Shown: in pieces, positions 35,994 through 47,390 of the stretch
Layout of the letters: every line of letters starts with the position of its first letter
Position numbering within the stretch: position 1 is the stretch's first letter
Source: Megaleporinus macrocephalus
Lineage: Eukaryota > Chordata > Actinopteri > Characiformes > Anostomidae
Reading direction: 5' to 3'
DNA length: 64,000 bases
Assembly (NCBI GenBank): GCA_021613375.1
Contig: CM038719.1
Coordinates: forward strand, 4,678,289-4,742,288
The notes under the pieces: model-generated
What the model was told of the DNA's origin: nothing
The model's input: only the letters and a program-made list of their open reading frames with translations
Databases searched by the model: none
Made by a program: the position numbers and the translations under genes

Positions 35994-35994
<1 letters not shown>
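35411..35994. other. Unique GC-richer stretch between inverted arrays
   Basis: Contains one 42-bp-type half unit in the opposite orientation (35480-35513), then normal-complexity, CpG-containing sequence at 35630-35900 with GATTACCCACAATTCCCTGC (35845-35864), reminiscent of the ACTACAATTCCC promoter motif of ZNF143. Promoter function is a guess. Confidence 0.25.

Positions 35995-36056
<62 letters not shown>
35995..36056. repeat. (ATT)n microsatellite
   Basis: About 20 perfect ATT units. Confidence 0.97.
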
Positions 36057-36057
<1 letters not shown>

Positions 36058-36164
36058 CAGAAATAACATACATTAAGACAATACCCATTATAATAATGAT
36101 TAATATTAATAGTGAGTAGACAATAGGTTGTGCCAGCCATCCTCTAATCTTTATCAGAGTTGTT

Positions 36165-37400
36165 CTTATTTGAACATTGGTGGGCAGTTGATCACTCTTA
36201 ACCTATAGTGGTCAGTAAGTAGAGGTCCAGGGTAGATGTTTTCAATAAAATGGCCAGGAAGTGGAAGTACAAGGTGGGCGCGTGTCATAAAGTAGCCAGT
36301 GGCTGGTAAGAGGAGTACAAAGTCAGTGTTTCTAATATAGCGGCCAGTTATTGAAAGTACATGGTAGGGGTTCCTAATAATGTGGCCAGTTAGTGGAATT
36401 ACAAGGTAGATGTTTCTAATAAAGTGTCCAGTTAGGGGACACACAAGGTAGGTGTTTCTAATAAAGTGGCCAGTTAGTTGAAGCACTAGATTAGCGTTTC
36501 TAATAAAGTGGCCAGTTATTGGAGGTACAATGCTGGTGTTTCTAATAAAGTGACCAGTTAGTGGAAGTACAAGGTAGGTGTTTCTAATAAAGTGGACAGT
36601 TAGTGGACACACAAGGTGTGTTTCTAATAAAGTGGACAGTAAGTGGACACACAAGGTAGTTGTTTCTAATAAAGTGGACAGTTAGTGGACACACAAGGTA
36701 TGTGTTTCTAATAAAGTGGACAGTAAGTGGACACACAAGGTAGTTGTTTCTAATAAAGTGGACAGTTAGTGGACACACAAGGTAGTTGTTTCTAATAAAG
36801 TGGACAGTTAGTGGACACACAAGGTAGACGTTTCTAACAAAGTGAACACTTTGTGGAAGTACAAGGTGAGTGTTTCTAATAAAGTGGCCAGTTATTGGAG
36901 GTACAATGTTGGTGTTTCTAATAAAGTGGCCAGTTAGTGGAAGTACACGGTAGGTGTTTCTAATAAAGTGGACAGTTAGTGGACACACAAGGTAGGTGTT
37001 TCTAATAAAGTGGACAGTTAGTCAAAGCACAAGGTAGTTGTTTCTAATAAAGTGGACAGTTAGTGGACACACAAGGTATGTGTTTCTAATAAAATGGACA
37101 GTTAGTGGACACACAAGGTAGGTGTTTCTAATAAAGTGAACAGTTAGTCAAAGCACAAGGTAGTTGTTTCTAATAAAGTGGACAGTTAGAGAAAGCACAA
37201 GGTAGACGTTTCTAATAAAGTGGACAGTTAGAGAAAGCACAAGGTAGTTGTTTCTAATAAAGTGGCCAATTAGTGTAAACACAAGGTAGACGTTTCTAAT
37301 AAAGTGATGACTTTGTGGAAGTACAAGGTGAGTGTTTCTAATAAAGTGGCCAGTTAGTTGAAGCACAAGGTTAGTGTTTCTAATAAAGTGGTGCATATGT
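36165..37400 (+). repeat. 42-bp minisatellite, array 2
   Basis: About 29 units with 'TTTCTAATAAAGTGGCCAG' or the GTGGACAG variant, followed by TTAGTGGAAGTACAAGGTAGG or a GGACACACAAGG variant. Orientation is opposite to array 1, which lies 0.75 kb to the left. Minus-strand frames (36166-36654, 36584-36988, 37148-37438) are array translations. Confidence 0.97.
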
Positions 37401-38029
37401 CTGCTAGTATTAATAACAAATGTGGCCGATGCTGTCATATGTGCTGAACGATGATGTCAGAAGTAAACAAATATAAACATTAGTCACGTACAGTAAGTGC
37501 TGAACACATGACACTCGGCTGGTTTAGACCTGGATGCCCAGCTGACTCTGTTCATACAGATGTTTAAACAGATGTTTATGTAGGAAACAACACACGGCAG
37601 GACAATAACACAACAGAGGCCTAACAACTGCAGCAACGCTGACCAGCGGTTACTGACTGTCCGTCTACGAGGACGGTGAATATTTTCTGAGAGTTAGTGA
37701 CTGAATATTGAAGTGCCTGTGTGTGACTGTTGTACTAACTGGTGTTTATACTCTGCTTGTGTGTGTGCGTCAGTGTATCGAGGCATCTGATTGGTTGTCC
37801 TCACCTCTGTGTGTACCCACTACAACACACTGTAGACAGTCACTGGACTGTCTAACTCCAGTTATTCCAGAGTTAATGGGTGAAGGACTTTAGAACACAG
37901 TGTATATGTTTGTATACCATTTTACTCCCCTGGGGTGTGTTTTTGTTGTAGCCCTGTTTTGGCGGTCCGAACCTGCAGGCAGTAGAAGTCCCAGCAGACG
38001 GTGGATGACCTCTGTGGACCACCAGTGAC
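37401..38029. other. Non-repetitive stretch
   Basis: Ordinary sequence. Short frames only; no repeat or gene recognised. Confidence 0.4.
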
Positions 38030-38245
38030 ATGGAGGTGTTTAAACTCTTCAGCAGCACTGCTGTGTCTGATCCACTCACACCAGCACTAACACACACACT
38101 AACACCGCACCACCACCATTGTCAGTGTCAGTGCAGTGCTGAGAATGACCCACCACCCAAATAATCCCTGTGGGGGTCTACAGTGGGCAGTGTGTGTAGA
38201 TATAAGGAGGTGGTTTTAATGTTATGGCTGGTTGGTGTATAAAAC
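38030..38245 (-). mobile_element. Dispersed repeat family C, inverted 5' part
   Basis: Minus strand begins at about 38243 with 'CAACCAGCCATAACATTAAA', then ACCACCTCC, 'GGTGGGTCATTCTCAGCAC', 'GGATCAGACACAGCAGTGCT'. The order matches the copies at 1427 and 40500. About 60 bp of the CCACTGTATCAGCTCC part is deleted. Confidence 0.7.
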
Positions 38246-38781
38246 AAGGCACCGCGTGAGTGGGCGGGGCTAACTACATGACAGACGCAGGTCAACCGGC
38301 TGTGAATTACTCTGACCGGCCTATTTTCAGGTAGCTCGTTGACGTGCCGCTGCCGTTGTTGTTGTTTGTGTTTGGGAGCCAACCGCCTGGAGAGATCAGC
38401 CAGGATTCCTCGGCTCACAGTATCAGGGAACACTAGACCAGGTTCCTGGCCGCAGATGAAGCCCTGACTGGGATGAAATGTGCTTAATTGAATGTATTAA
38501 GTGTGTCTGTGATTAGAACAATCAGACGAAAGTCTTCAGAGATTGGAACTGGCCTTATTCTGCGGCCAATCAGTAGCAGACAGGAAGTCAGCTCTCTGTA
38601 AGTGCAGTCCAGACCTTCTGGAGGCACCAGCTCATACACAGAGCAGCTCTTCTATCTAACCTGAGAGTGGATTGTTTACAATATCTCAGATAGAGAGCAT
38701 ATATCAGTCCTGCTGGAGTCACTGCTGCACCTCGTTAACACTATACACTGTTCTCTGTTACCCGGAGCAGTAGATATGTAT
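38246..38781. other. Non-repetitive stretch
   Basis: Normal-complexity sequence with a GTTGTTGTTG run near 38355. Nothing recognised. Confidence 0.35.
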
Positions 38782-39386
38782 CTAATGCCTGGTTACACTA
38801 CACGACTGAGTGGTCAGGTCTTTGAGCCGTTCATACTACGTGACTGGTTGAGCTGTAATGGCAAGTCTTTCAGTTTTCGTGGCTTTTACACTACACAACT
38901 GATCAGTGACACGGGGTCACCAATTACACGACTTTCACCCTGGGGAACCACCCACTCATCTGGCTGTCCAAAAACACAAGAACACAAGAGAACTAAACTC
39001 TGAAACGAACTAAACTCTGAAAAGAACTAAACGTGTTTGAGAACTAGCAACACCCTGTAGAACATACACTATTTCCAAAACAGACGTCAACAAACAAGAG
39101 ATACAGTTGTTACTGCGCTGATGGCACTCTCGCCAAAACTCTGTCAAATGTTCCTCCATTTCTTGAGTCCAAGTAGAGTAAGAACCTCCTGCAGACATTG
39201 TTTACTTTTGGTGTACTCCTCCGCTGGGCATCTGCGATAAGTCGGCAAGCACTCGGCAAGCGTCTTTCTCACACGACTGAGCGAACGTCGAGTGATCGCC
39301 GAGTAGAGGTTTTGTTGGCAATCTACTAAAAACAGTCTGCGACTAGAAAATAAGGCTAAAATCGTGTAGTATGAACAAGACATTAG
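38782..39386 (-). mobile_element. Harbinger-like DNA transposon remnant with MADF-type ORF fragment
   Basis: Ends form an imperfect terminal inverted repeat of about 25 bp: left 'CTAATGCCTGGTTACACTAC', right (reverse complement) 'CTAATGTCTTGTTCATACTA', both continuing into CACGA. On the minus strand from 39198 the frame reads MSAGG then 'YSTWTQEMEEHLTEFWRE', which resembles the start of a MADF/Myb-like domain. Harbinger elements carry such a DNA-binding protein beside the nuclease. The frame loses similarity after about 25 residues and no nuclease is visible, so the copy is a broken, non-autonomous relic. Confidence 0.5.
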
Positions 39387-39394
39387 TTGAGCTC

Positions 39395-39590
39395 AACAAC
39401 TGGCCAACCCGTGTGGTCTGCTGCCAAATGGCTGCCTCTCCATCTGATGCTGCTGCTTTGTCTGTCGTGACCAGTTGCCCCTGTTTGCCAGCATTCTGGA
39501 CCAGTTTTCCCATCATGGAGCTTTGTGCTGTCCAGTGCTCCAAAGATTCCATTGTGGATGATGCGGTGTGGACAACAGGAGGATAGGTTC
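39395..39590 (+). repeat. Dispersed repeat family D, diverged copy
   Basis: Has 'CCCGTGTGGTCTGCTGCC' followed by 'ATTCTGGACCAGTTTTCCCA'. This parallels the sequence flanking the 32-bp array (54990-55075) and the 31-bp array (62160-62215), where 'ACAATCTGGACCAGATTTAC' occurs. It lacks an expanded array. Confidence 0.4.
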
Positions 39591-39892
39591 CCCTTTTTTA
39601 AGGCCGGTTCCTCTCAAGGTTTTTCCTGGCAAGGCTCATGGTTCATTGGAGTGTGCATGTTCTCCCCGTGCTTGAGTGGGTTTCCTCTGGGTACTCTGGT
39701 TTCCTCCCACAGTCCAAACACATGCATGTTAGGTTGATCGCTCACTCTAAATTGGTGGGTGTGAGTGTGTGTTCGCCATGTGATGGACTGGTGACCTGTC
39801 CCTGGTGTACCCCGCCTGCACCCAATGACTCTGGGATTGGCTCCATCTAGCCCCCCCATAAAGCGGAAGATAATGGATGAATGGATGGCTAG
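39591..39892 (+). mobile_element. Retroelement 3' end (LINE/SINE type)
   Basis: Carries 'GTGCATGTTCTCCCCGTGCT', 'GGTTTCCTCCCACAGTCCAA', 'GTGATGGACTGGTGACCTGT' and ends in an AATGGATGAATGGATGG tail. This ordered set is a widespread fish retroelement 3' region. I lean to an RTE-like LINE or a SINE sharing its tail, from memory. No reverse transcriptase is present. Confidence 0.65.
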
Positions 39893-40200
39893 ATATATAT
39901 AAATGTATAAAATGTATATGTGTATCCATTTCTATTGAACTTTTCATGGTGGAGGGATACACGCAGGGTGTTGTGAGGCTAAGTAGTCCTCGAAGAAATG
40001 ATTATTGTCAGATTTATCACTATTTTACCATCACAAACATTCCATATATAAACACGTGTAGGTTCACTGTTTGATAGTAAATACAATGTTGTAGAACATG
40101 GAGACCCCTGGTTCCCATCACCACCACTGTAAACACCATCTGGACCATCTTACACCAAAACCCACTCTGAATGACTTGCATCTCAAACACTGAATTATAC
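39893..40200. repeat. Short stretch ending in family A fragment (40085-40195)
   Basis: The right part has CCTGGTTCCCATCACC and 'AAACCCACTCTGAATGAC' in the same order as family A copies at 1 and 3270. The left part shows nothing recognisable. Confidence 0.4.
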
Positions 40201-40470
40201 AGAAGCTGTTAACAGTCGCCGGAATTCCCTCCCGAACTCCACGAATGACCCGAAGGTGCTGCTCTGTTTATTTCCACAGTGGCCCACGCCGCCGTCCTCA
40301 GGCCCTCAGCTGATAAAGGAAGGAACAGTGAGTTCCCGTCAATTGTAAATAGCTCAATTACATCATGTGCTCTAAATGGGCTGAAACGTGGAGCCGAGCC
40401 AAGCAGCCAGAACACTGCGCTGGGACAGGAACACACGCAGCACAGCTTGAACAATGAAACAGGTTAGTTA
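40201..40470. other. Candidate conserved non-coding island
   Basis: Normal-complexity block with GTCAATTGTAAATAGCTCAA (40338-40357) and TTACATCATG words and no repeat signature, set between two dispersed elements. Frames on both strands (40209-40454, 40279-40467) overlap without a clear coding choice. Confidence 0.3.
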
Positions 40471-40499
40471 CATTACACCACGTCAGGATAATATATATC

Positions 40500-41020
40500 C
40501 CATATATAACACACACTGAGTCCCACCTTCTACTCTCACTGTCCACTGTATCAGCTCCACTGACCATACAGGAGCTCCACTTACAGACTGTAGTTCATCT
40601 GATTCTCTGTAGACTTTATTACTCTGTTCTTTGATAATCAGGACCCCCACAGGACCACCACAGAGCAGATACTATTAGGGAGGTGGGTCATTCTCAACAC
40701 TTACAGTGACACTGACGTGGTGGTGGTGTGTTAGTAGTGTGTGTTGTGCTGGTGGATCAGACACAGCAGTGCTGCTGCTGGAGTGTTTAAACACCTCAGT
40801 GTCACCGCTGGACTGAGAATCGTCCACCAACCAAAACTATCCAGACAGCAGTGTCCTGTGGGCGGCGTCCTGTGTCCACTGATGAAGAACTAGAGGAACA
40901 CAAACTGTGCAGCAGCAGATGAGCTACTGTCTCTGACTTTACATCTACAAGGTGGACCAGCAAGTAGTAGGAGTGTCTAATAGAGTGGACAGTGAGTGGA
41001 CACAGTGTTTAAGAACTTGG
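40500..41020 (+). mobile_element. Dispersed repeat family C, longest copy
   Basis: From 'GTCCACTGTATCAGCTCCAC' (about 40540) through 'TGGATCAGACACAGCAGTGC' and 'CTGACTTTACATCTACAAGG' to 'AGTGTCTAATAGAGTGGACA' and GTGAGTGGACAC (about 41000). The last segment closely resembles the unit of the 42-bp minisatellites, so this element type is their probable source. Contains no coding frame. The first 20 bases of the consensus are lost here. Confidence 0.7.
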
Positions 41021-41070
41021 GAGCTCACAAGTCTAAGAGAGGGAGAAACAGTGAGGAGTCAGAGACAAGG

Positions 41071-41095
41071 ATATATATATATATATATATATAGT
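41071..41095. repeat. (AT)n microsatellite
   Basis: Twelve AT units without interruption. Confidence 0.9.
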
Positions 41096-41149
41096 TTCTC
41101 TATAATCTTTCTAAACTCTGCTGTGAATAAAAGCCAAGAGACATGGGTT

Positions 41150-41152
<3 letters not shown>

Positions 41153-41188
<36 letters not shown>

Positions 41189-41193
41189 CTCTC
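41153..41193. repeat. (CT)n microsatellite
   Basis: About 20 CT units with one CG interruption. Confidence 0.9.
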
Positions 41194-41750
41194 ATCCCTT
41201 TTTCAAGTGATTGGCAATTCACTGAGTGTCCACATCATATGTGGTAATGGGAAAGAGAGAGAGAGAGAAAGAAAGTAGGAACAAAAGAGAAAAGAAAGGA
41301 AGAGAGGGAGAGAATGGAGGGATATAAAGGAGTGATGTGACAGATTATTCCTTTATTTGTATTGTTTGCTGTTTATGGTAAGTTGACTTGAAGCTTCATC
41401 TGGAATCTTCCACATGTTACACCTGATCACACCAACCACGTCCCGGCTTTAGTTTATCTTCACCATCGAGCTCCTTTTACCCGCCATGTCCTTCTCTCTC
41501 CCTCCTCCTCTCTTCCTGTCTCGCTCTTCTTCTCTCCCTCCTCCTCTCTCCTCCTCTCTCCCCCTCTATCCCTTCCTCTCTTAATAGGCAGACGCTGTTA
41601 TAGGTGTTAATTCATTATCTCAGACCCCCTCGATCCACCCGACCCCTGCTCTCCTCTTGGGGACTTATTCTGTCCTGTCTTTGGTGTCTTGTTGACTGAG
41701 ATATGTAGCCAACATGGCCACAATGCAGCAGCGTTTCTACATCCATCTTT
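41194..41750. other. Unique stretch with a CT-rich patch
   Basis: Ordinary sequence with GA- and CT-rich patches (41250-41320, 41480-41585) around a normal-complexity core (41340-41470). No coding feature found. Confidence 0.35.
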
Positions 41751-41754
41751 CTCA

Positions 41755-43230
41755 GCTAACCAATCACAGACTAGTTCATTATAATCTATCCAATCAACAG
41801 CTAACCAATCTCTGGATAATCATAGGATAACCAGTCAAGCACAGGCGATCTGTTCATTGCATAACCAATCATAAACTAATGAATCATATGCTAGGTAATA
41901 ATAGGCTAACCTATTCCTGGATAGCAAGTCATAAGCTAACTGGTCTCAGGATAATCAATCACAGGCCACTCAATCATAATCTATCCAATCAACAGCTAAC
42001 CAATTGCTAAGTAACTATAGGCTATCCAGTCAAAGCCTAATCAAGCACAGGCAATCCATTCACTGGATAACTGGCTGACATATAACTGGATAGCAAGTTG
42101 TGGGCTAACCGGTCTTAAGGTAACCAATCAAAAGCTAACTATCCAATTATAGAATAACCAGTTATGGGCTAACTTTTCATTCTTAGATTAACGAATTGAC
42201 ATTGACCAATTATATGCTCACCAAACCAGTCATAAACTAACCTAACCAACTACAAGTGAATCACTAACTCATTATAAACCAACCAATCACAAGCTTATCA
42301 GTCCCAGACTGACCAATCAGAAGCTAAACAATTACATGCTAACTAATCCTAGGCTAACTGATTACTGGATAGCAAGTCATAGGCTAACCTGACTTAAGAT
42401 TACCAATCAAAACCCAATTAATCACAAGTTATCCAATCATAAGATAGCCAATGATAGGATAGCAAATTACTGGAAAAAACAAACATAAACTAACCAAGCA
42501 CAGGCTATCCATTTACAGGCCAACCAGTCATAAACTAACCAATCATATGCTCACCAATCACAGGCTAATCCAAAGATAGGCTAACTTATAGCAGGTTTAC
42601 CAATCAGAAGCTAACCTGTCAAAGGTTAACCAATTACAAGTGAATCAAGTGAAACATTAATTCATTATAGACCAACCAATCACAATCAAATTCGTCACAT
42701 GTTGACCAATCAGAAGCTAACCTGACATAGGTTAACCAATTACAAGTGAATCAAATTAAACATTAATTCATTATAGACCAACCAGTCACAAGCTAATCAG
42801 TCACAGGCTGACTAATCAGAAGCTAACCAATCACAGTCATGAGCTAGCCAATCATAAAGTACTTTCTAAAAGGCTGAACTATTCAACCCAACCAATTACG
42901 AGCCCAAAAACTACTCAGTTATCATCCTAGCCCTTTCCTGGGGATGCCAGTGGGCTTTAATGTTAGCTAGCTAATGTTAGCACTGACCAGCAAAAGCCAA
43001 ACTGGCCCTCCGTGAATACGCTTGATATAAACTATGTGGTTTTTAGGATGTTTCTTGCTATAAACCACATATTCATATTTCAGCTGTCAGGCTTGTTGGT
43101 CAAACAGGGGCTGACGAAGATAGCTAGCTACCTAGTTAAGGTGGAGCTTACACAAGCTGATCAAAGTAACCAGCTGCAAGCTAATAAATCATAGACTGCT
43201 AATTACAGTCACAGACTAATTAATCATAAG
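41755..43230. repeat. Degenerate AAGCTAACCAATCA minisatellite
   Basis: Dozens of units of about 13-16 bp built on 'GCTAACCAATCACAGGCTAA' with heavy variation (CATAAACTAACC, GGATAACCAGTC). CCAAT is the most constant word. A less repetitive gap of about 200 bp occurs at 42910-43110. Short frame at 43012-43194 is not credible. Confidence 0.9.
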
Positions 43231-43650
43231 CTAACAAATGATACACAAAGGTGATTATTACTGATATTAAAATGACTTGAAATATCCTTAAAACATTAGA
43301 TTATTTAAACAGGAATATTTTCAGAAGTCCTCAGTCCAAAGCGCAGCACAGTGGAAGTGTCTGAACGCTTTTGTTTCCTGGAGTTGGATCGTAGGGTCAG
43401 TACATGAGTTATAAGTCGTGTATAATAAGGCCTGACGCTGGAGTTAGCGTTAGCAGCTGCGCTAGCTGTGGTCAGTGGCGAGCCCTGAGGGGGGTGGAGC
43501 TGGTGGAGCAGTGTGCGATCCCTGTTTAATTCAGCTGATTAATTGCTTTAATTAGACTCACGCAGGGGTGTTTGGGGGGCACAGTGTGACGCCTCGCCGT
43601 CTGAGGACGTAGTGTGTGTGTGTCTGGCCTGTTGGAGGTCCAAAGGGGGT
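43231..43650. other. Candidate conserved non-coding island
   Basis: Normal-complexity block. CAGCTGATTAATTGCTTTAA (43533-43552) and the adjacent TTAGACTC form a dense cluster of homeodomain-type core sites. Followed directly by the AC microsatellite. Confidence 0.3.
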
Positions 43651-43652
43651 AA

Positions 43653-43653
<1 letters not shown>

Positions 43654-43715
<62 letters not shown>
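43654..43715. repeat. (AC)n microsatellite
   Basis: About 31 uninterrupted AC units. The minus-strand Cys/Val frames across it are artefacts. Confidence 0.98.
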
Positions 43716-43717
<2 letters not shown>

Positions 43718-43739
43718 GGCTTTCTGACACTGCCTTCAA

Positions 43740-46195
43740 AAATACATACAGTTCTCAAGTGTATACTGAGTATAGAATGATTAGCATTATGGCTACAGAG
43801 TACTGATTAGTTAGCATTACAGCTACTAAAAGCTGATTGGTTAGCATTGTGACTACTGAGTACTGATTAGTAGGCATTACTGCTACTGAGTGCTGATTAG
43901 ATAACATTACTACTACTGAATGCTGATTTGCATTACTGCTAATGAGGGCTGATTGGTTAGCATTACTGCTATGGAGTACTGATAAATTAGCATTGATGTT
44001 ATTGAATGCTAAAGTTTTATTGCTGCTACTGAGTGCTGATTAGTTAGCATTAGTGCTACTGAGTGCTGATTGGTGGGTACTGCTGCTACTGAGTTCTGAT
44101 TGGTTGGTATTACTGCTACTGAGTGCTAATTAGTTAGCATTATTGCTACTGAATGCTGATTGGTTGTTGTTGTTGCTACTGAATGCTGATTGGTTGTTAT
44201 TGTTGCTACTGAGTGCTGATTAGTTGGTAATGCTGCTACTGAGTGCTGATTAGTTAGCATTACTGCTACTAAGTACTGATTGGGGGTATTCCTGCTACTG
44301 AGTAGTGATTAGTTAGCATTACTGCTACTAAGTACTGATTGGGGGTGTTCCTGCTACTGAGTACTGATTGGGTGGTGTTACTGCCACTGAGTGCTGATTA
44401 GTTGGTAATGCTGCTACTGAGTGGTGATTAGTTAGCATTACTGCTACAGAGTGCTGGTTGGGTGGTGTTACTGCTACAGAGTGCTGGTTGGGTGGTGTTA
44501 CTGCTGCTGAGTGCTGATTGGGTGGTGTTACTGCTGCTGAGTGCTGGTTGGGTGGTGTTACTGCTGCTGAGTACTGGTTGGGTGGTGTTACTGCTGCTGA
44601 GTGCTGATTGGGTGGTGTTACTGCCACTGAGTGCTGATTAGTTGGTAATGCTGCTACTGAGTACTGATTAGTTAGCATTACTGCTACAGAGTGCTGGTTG
44701 GGTGGTGTTACTGCTACAGAGTGCTGGTTGGGTGGTGTTACTGCTGCTGAGTGCTGATTGGTTGGTGTTACTGCTGCTGAGTGCTGATTGGTCGGTGTTA
44801 CTGCTGCTGAGTGCTGATTGGTCGGTGTTACTGCTGCTGAGTGCTGATTGGTCGGTGTTACTGCTGCTGAGTGCTGATTGGTCGGTGTTACTGCTGCTGA
44901 GTGCTGATTGGTTGGTGTTACTGCTACTGAGTGCTGATTGGTTGGTAATGCTGCTACTGAGTACTGATTAGTTAGCATTACTGCTACAGAGTGCTGGTTG
45001 GGTGGTGTTACTGCTGCTGAGTGCTGGTTGGGTGGTGTTACTGCTGCCGAGTGCTGGTTGGGTGGTGTTACTGCTGCTGAGTGCTGGTTGGGTGGTGTTA
45101 CTGCTGCTGAGTGCTGGTTGGGTGGTGTTACTGCTACAGAGTGCTGGTTGGGTGGTGTTACTGCTGCTGAGTGCTGATTGGGTGGTGTTACTGCTGCTGA
45201 GTGCTGGTTGGGTGGTGTTACTGCTGCTGAGTACTGGTTGGGTGGTGTTACTGCTGCTGAGTGCTGATTGGGTGGTGTTACTGCCACTGAGTGCTGATTA
45301 GTTGGTAATGCTGCTACTGAGTACTGATTAGTTAGCATTACTGCTACAGAGTGCTGGTTGGGTGGTGTTACTGCTACAGAGTGCTGGTTGGGTGGTGTTA
45401 CTGCTACAGAGTGCTGGTTGGGTGGTGTTACTGCTGCTGAGTGCTGATTGGGTGGTGTTACTGCTGCTGAGTGCTGGTTGGGTGGTGTTACTGCTGCTGA
45501 GTACTGGTTGGGTGGTGTTACTGCTGCTGAGTGCTGATTGGGTGGTGTTACTGCCACTGAGTGCTGATTAGTTGGTAATGCTGCTACTGAGTACTGATTA
45601 GTTAGCATTACTGCTACAGAGTGCTGGTTGGGTGGTGTTACTGCTACAGAGTGCTGGTTGGGTGGTGTTACTGCTGCTGAGTGCTGGTTGGGTGGTGTTA
45701 CTGCTGCCGAGTGCTGGTTGGGTGGTGTTACTGCTGCTGAGTGCTGATTGGGTGGTGTTACTGCTGCTGAGTGCTGGTTGGGTGGTGTTACTGCTGCTGA
45801 GTGCTGATTGGGTGGTGTTACTGCCACTGAGTGCTGATTAGTTGGTAATGCTGCTACTGAGTACTGATTAGTTAGCATTACTGCTACAGAGTGCTGGTTG
45901 GGTGGTGTTACTGCTGCTGAGTGCTGGTTGGGTGGTGTTACTGCTGCCGAGTGCTGGTTGGGTGGTGTTACTGCTGCTGAGTGCTGGTTGGGTGGTGTTA
46001 CTGCTGCTGAGTGCTGGTTGGGTGGTGTTACTGCTGCTGAGTGCTGGTTGGGTGGTGTTACTGCTGCTGAGTGCTGATTGGGTGGTGTTACTGCTGCTGA
46101 GTGCTGGTTGGGTGGTGTTACTGCTGCTGAGTGCTGGTTGGGTGGTGTTACTGCTGCTGAGTGCTGATTGGGTGGTGTTACTGCTGCTGAGTGCT
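43740..46195. repeat. 30-bp minisatellite, array 1 (GCTGATTGGTTAGCATTACT)
   Basis: About 80 units of 'GTGCTGATTGGTTAGCATTA' + CTGCTACTGA, with a GGTTGGGTGGTGTTACTGCTG variant dominating after 44450. The first 600 bp is diverged, the rest nearly uniform and organised in blocks. Unit length 30 keeps every frame open, producing a 660-codon minus frame (44328-46310) with a 10-residue TPPNQHSAAV repeat and several plus frames. No start context, domain or ending supports a gene. Confidence 0.97.
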
Positions 46196-46904
46196 CTGTC
46201 CTGTGGTGTTGGGGCTGATGATAGGGATGGTGCAGAGAGAGAATTTTAAATGCCTGTATTGTGTTGTAAACAGGCAGAGCTGTACAGGAACGACATCGCA
46301 GTGACCTCATCAGTGACCTCTGCCAGCTTTTTCCATCCTTCGCCGCATAGTAAGCCGGAGCGATAACAGCCGCAGCCTGACCAGCTATCTCCTGTGTCCT
46401 CCCGAGGTTATCTTCAGAATAGAATATGCTGCGTCATCAGCGTTTTAGAGGAAGAAGTGCAGCTTTTGTCCTTCCCGACACCTACAAGCTCCATCAGCGG
46501 CATAAATAATCTGATGTCCTGCAAATCTGGACAACTCATTCAGATCACTGTCGTCTGTTAGCACAAAACATCACCTTCACTCAGAGCAGCTGCACTGGAG
46601 CACCAGCTGTATACTCCCCATCAAAAGTTTGGAGACATCTGGCCTTGTTTTCAGAGCAAAACTGAACAAGCGGGATTTGTTTTTCACATGTGCTGCTCAG
46701 TGAAACGATCTAGAGAAAGTTGAAAATGTTGGTGATGCTGCGCTAGATGTACGTTATGCACTAAACTAATTTACAACATATAACAACAGAATAATAAATG
46801 AATACATTGGAAAAATGAGCGCTAATAAGTGTTTACAACTCTGTTCAGTCACCAGTGGATCACCAGCTTTGCCATCAGCAGGCCAGCAGACCTCTATCCT
46901 GTTG
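46196..46904. other. Unique block, candidate conserved non-coding island at 46260-46600
   Basis: Normal-complexity sequence with words such as GTTATCTTCAGAATAGAATA and GCGGCATAAATAATCTGATG and no repeat signature. AT-rich on its right side. It separates the two 30-bp arrays. Confidence 0.3.
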
Positions 46905-47390
46905 CTATGTAGCAAACTAGTTCAGCTGGAACTGCTTCATGGAATACATACAGGAATCAAGTTATGTCAACAATACAATACAATAGAAGTGTATACTGAG
47001 TATTTACTGGTTAGCATTACTTTTACTGAGTGCTGATTGGTTAGCATTACTGTTACTGAGTACTGATTAGTTTGCATGTCTGCCACCGAGTGCTGATTAG
47101 TTTGCATTGCTGCTGCTGAGTGCTGATTGGTTGGCATTACTACTTCTAATTGCTGATTGGTTGGCATTACTATTACTGAGTACTGATTGGTTGCCATTAC
47201 AACTTCTGAGTTAGCAAACTAGTTCCAGCTGGAACTGCTTCATGGAATACATACAGGAATCAAGTTATGCCAACAATACAATACAATAGAAGAGTATACT
47301 GAGTATTTACTGGTTAGCATTACTTTTACTGAGTGCTGATTGGTTAGCATTTCTGTTACTGAGCGCTGATTGGTTAGCATTACTGTTACT
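46905..47390. repeat. Direct duplication of the array flank (about 300 bp period)
   Basis: 'TAGCAAACTAGTTCAGCTGG' at 46909 is followed by AATACATACAGGAATCAAG and a few 30-bp units; the same order starts again at about 47210. A third flank piece (GTTAGCAAACTAGTTCCAGC) ends the array at 48802, and a related 'ACATACAGTTCTCAAGTGTA' starts array 1 at 43744. Confidence 0.85.

Noticed and set aside
44328..46310. 660-codon minus-strand open frame with 10-residue repeats (TPPNQHSAAV)
   Set aside because: It is the 30-bp array read in one of its open frames. Plus-strand frames are open over the same bases, the non-repeat ends have no features, and no domain, signal peptide or splice structure is seen.
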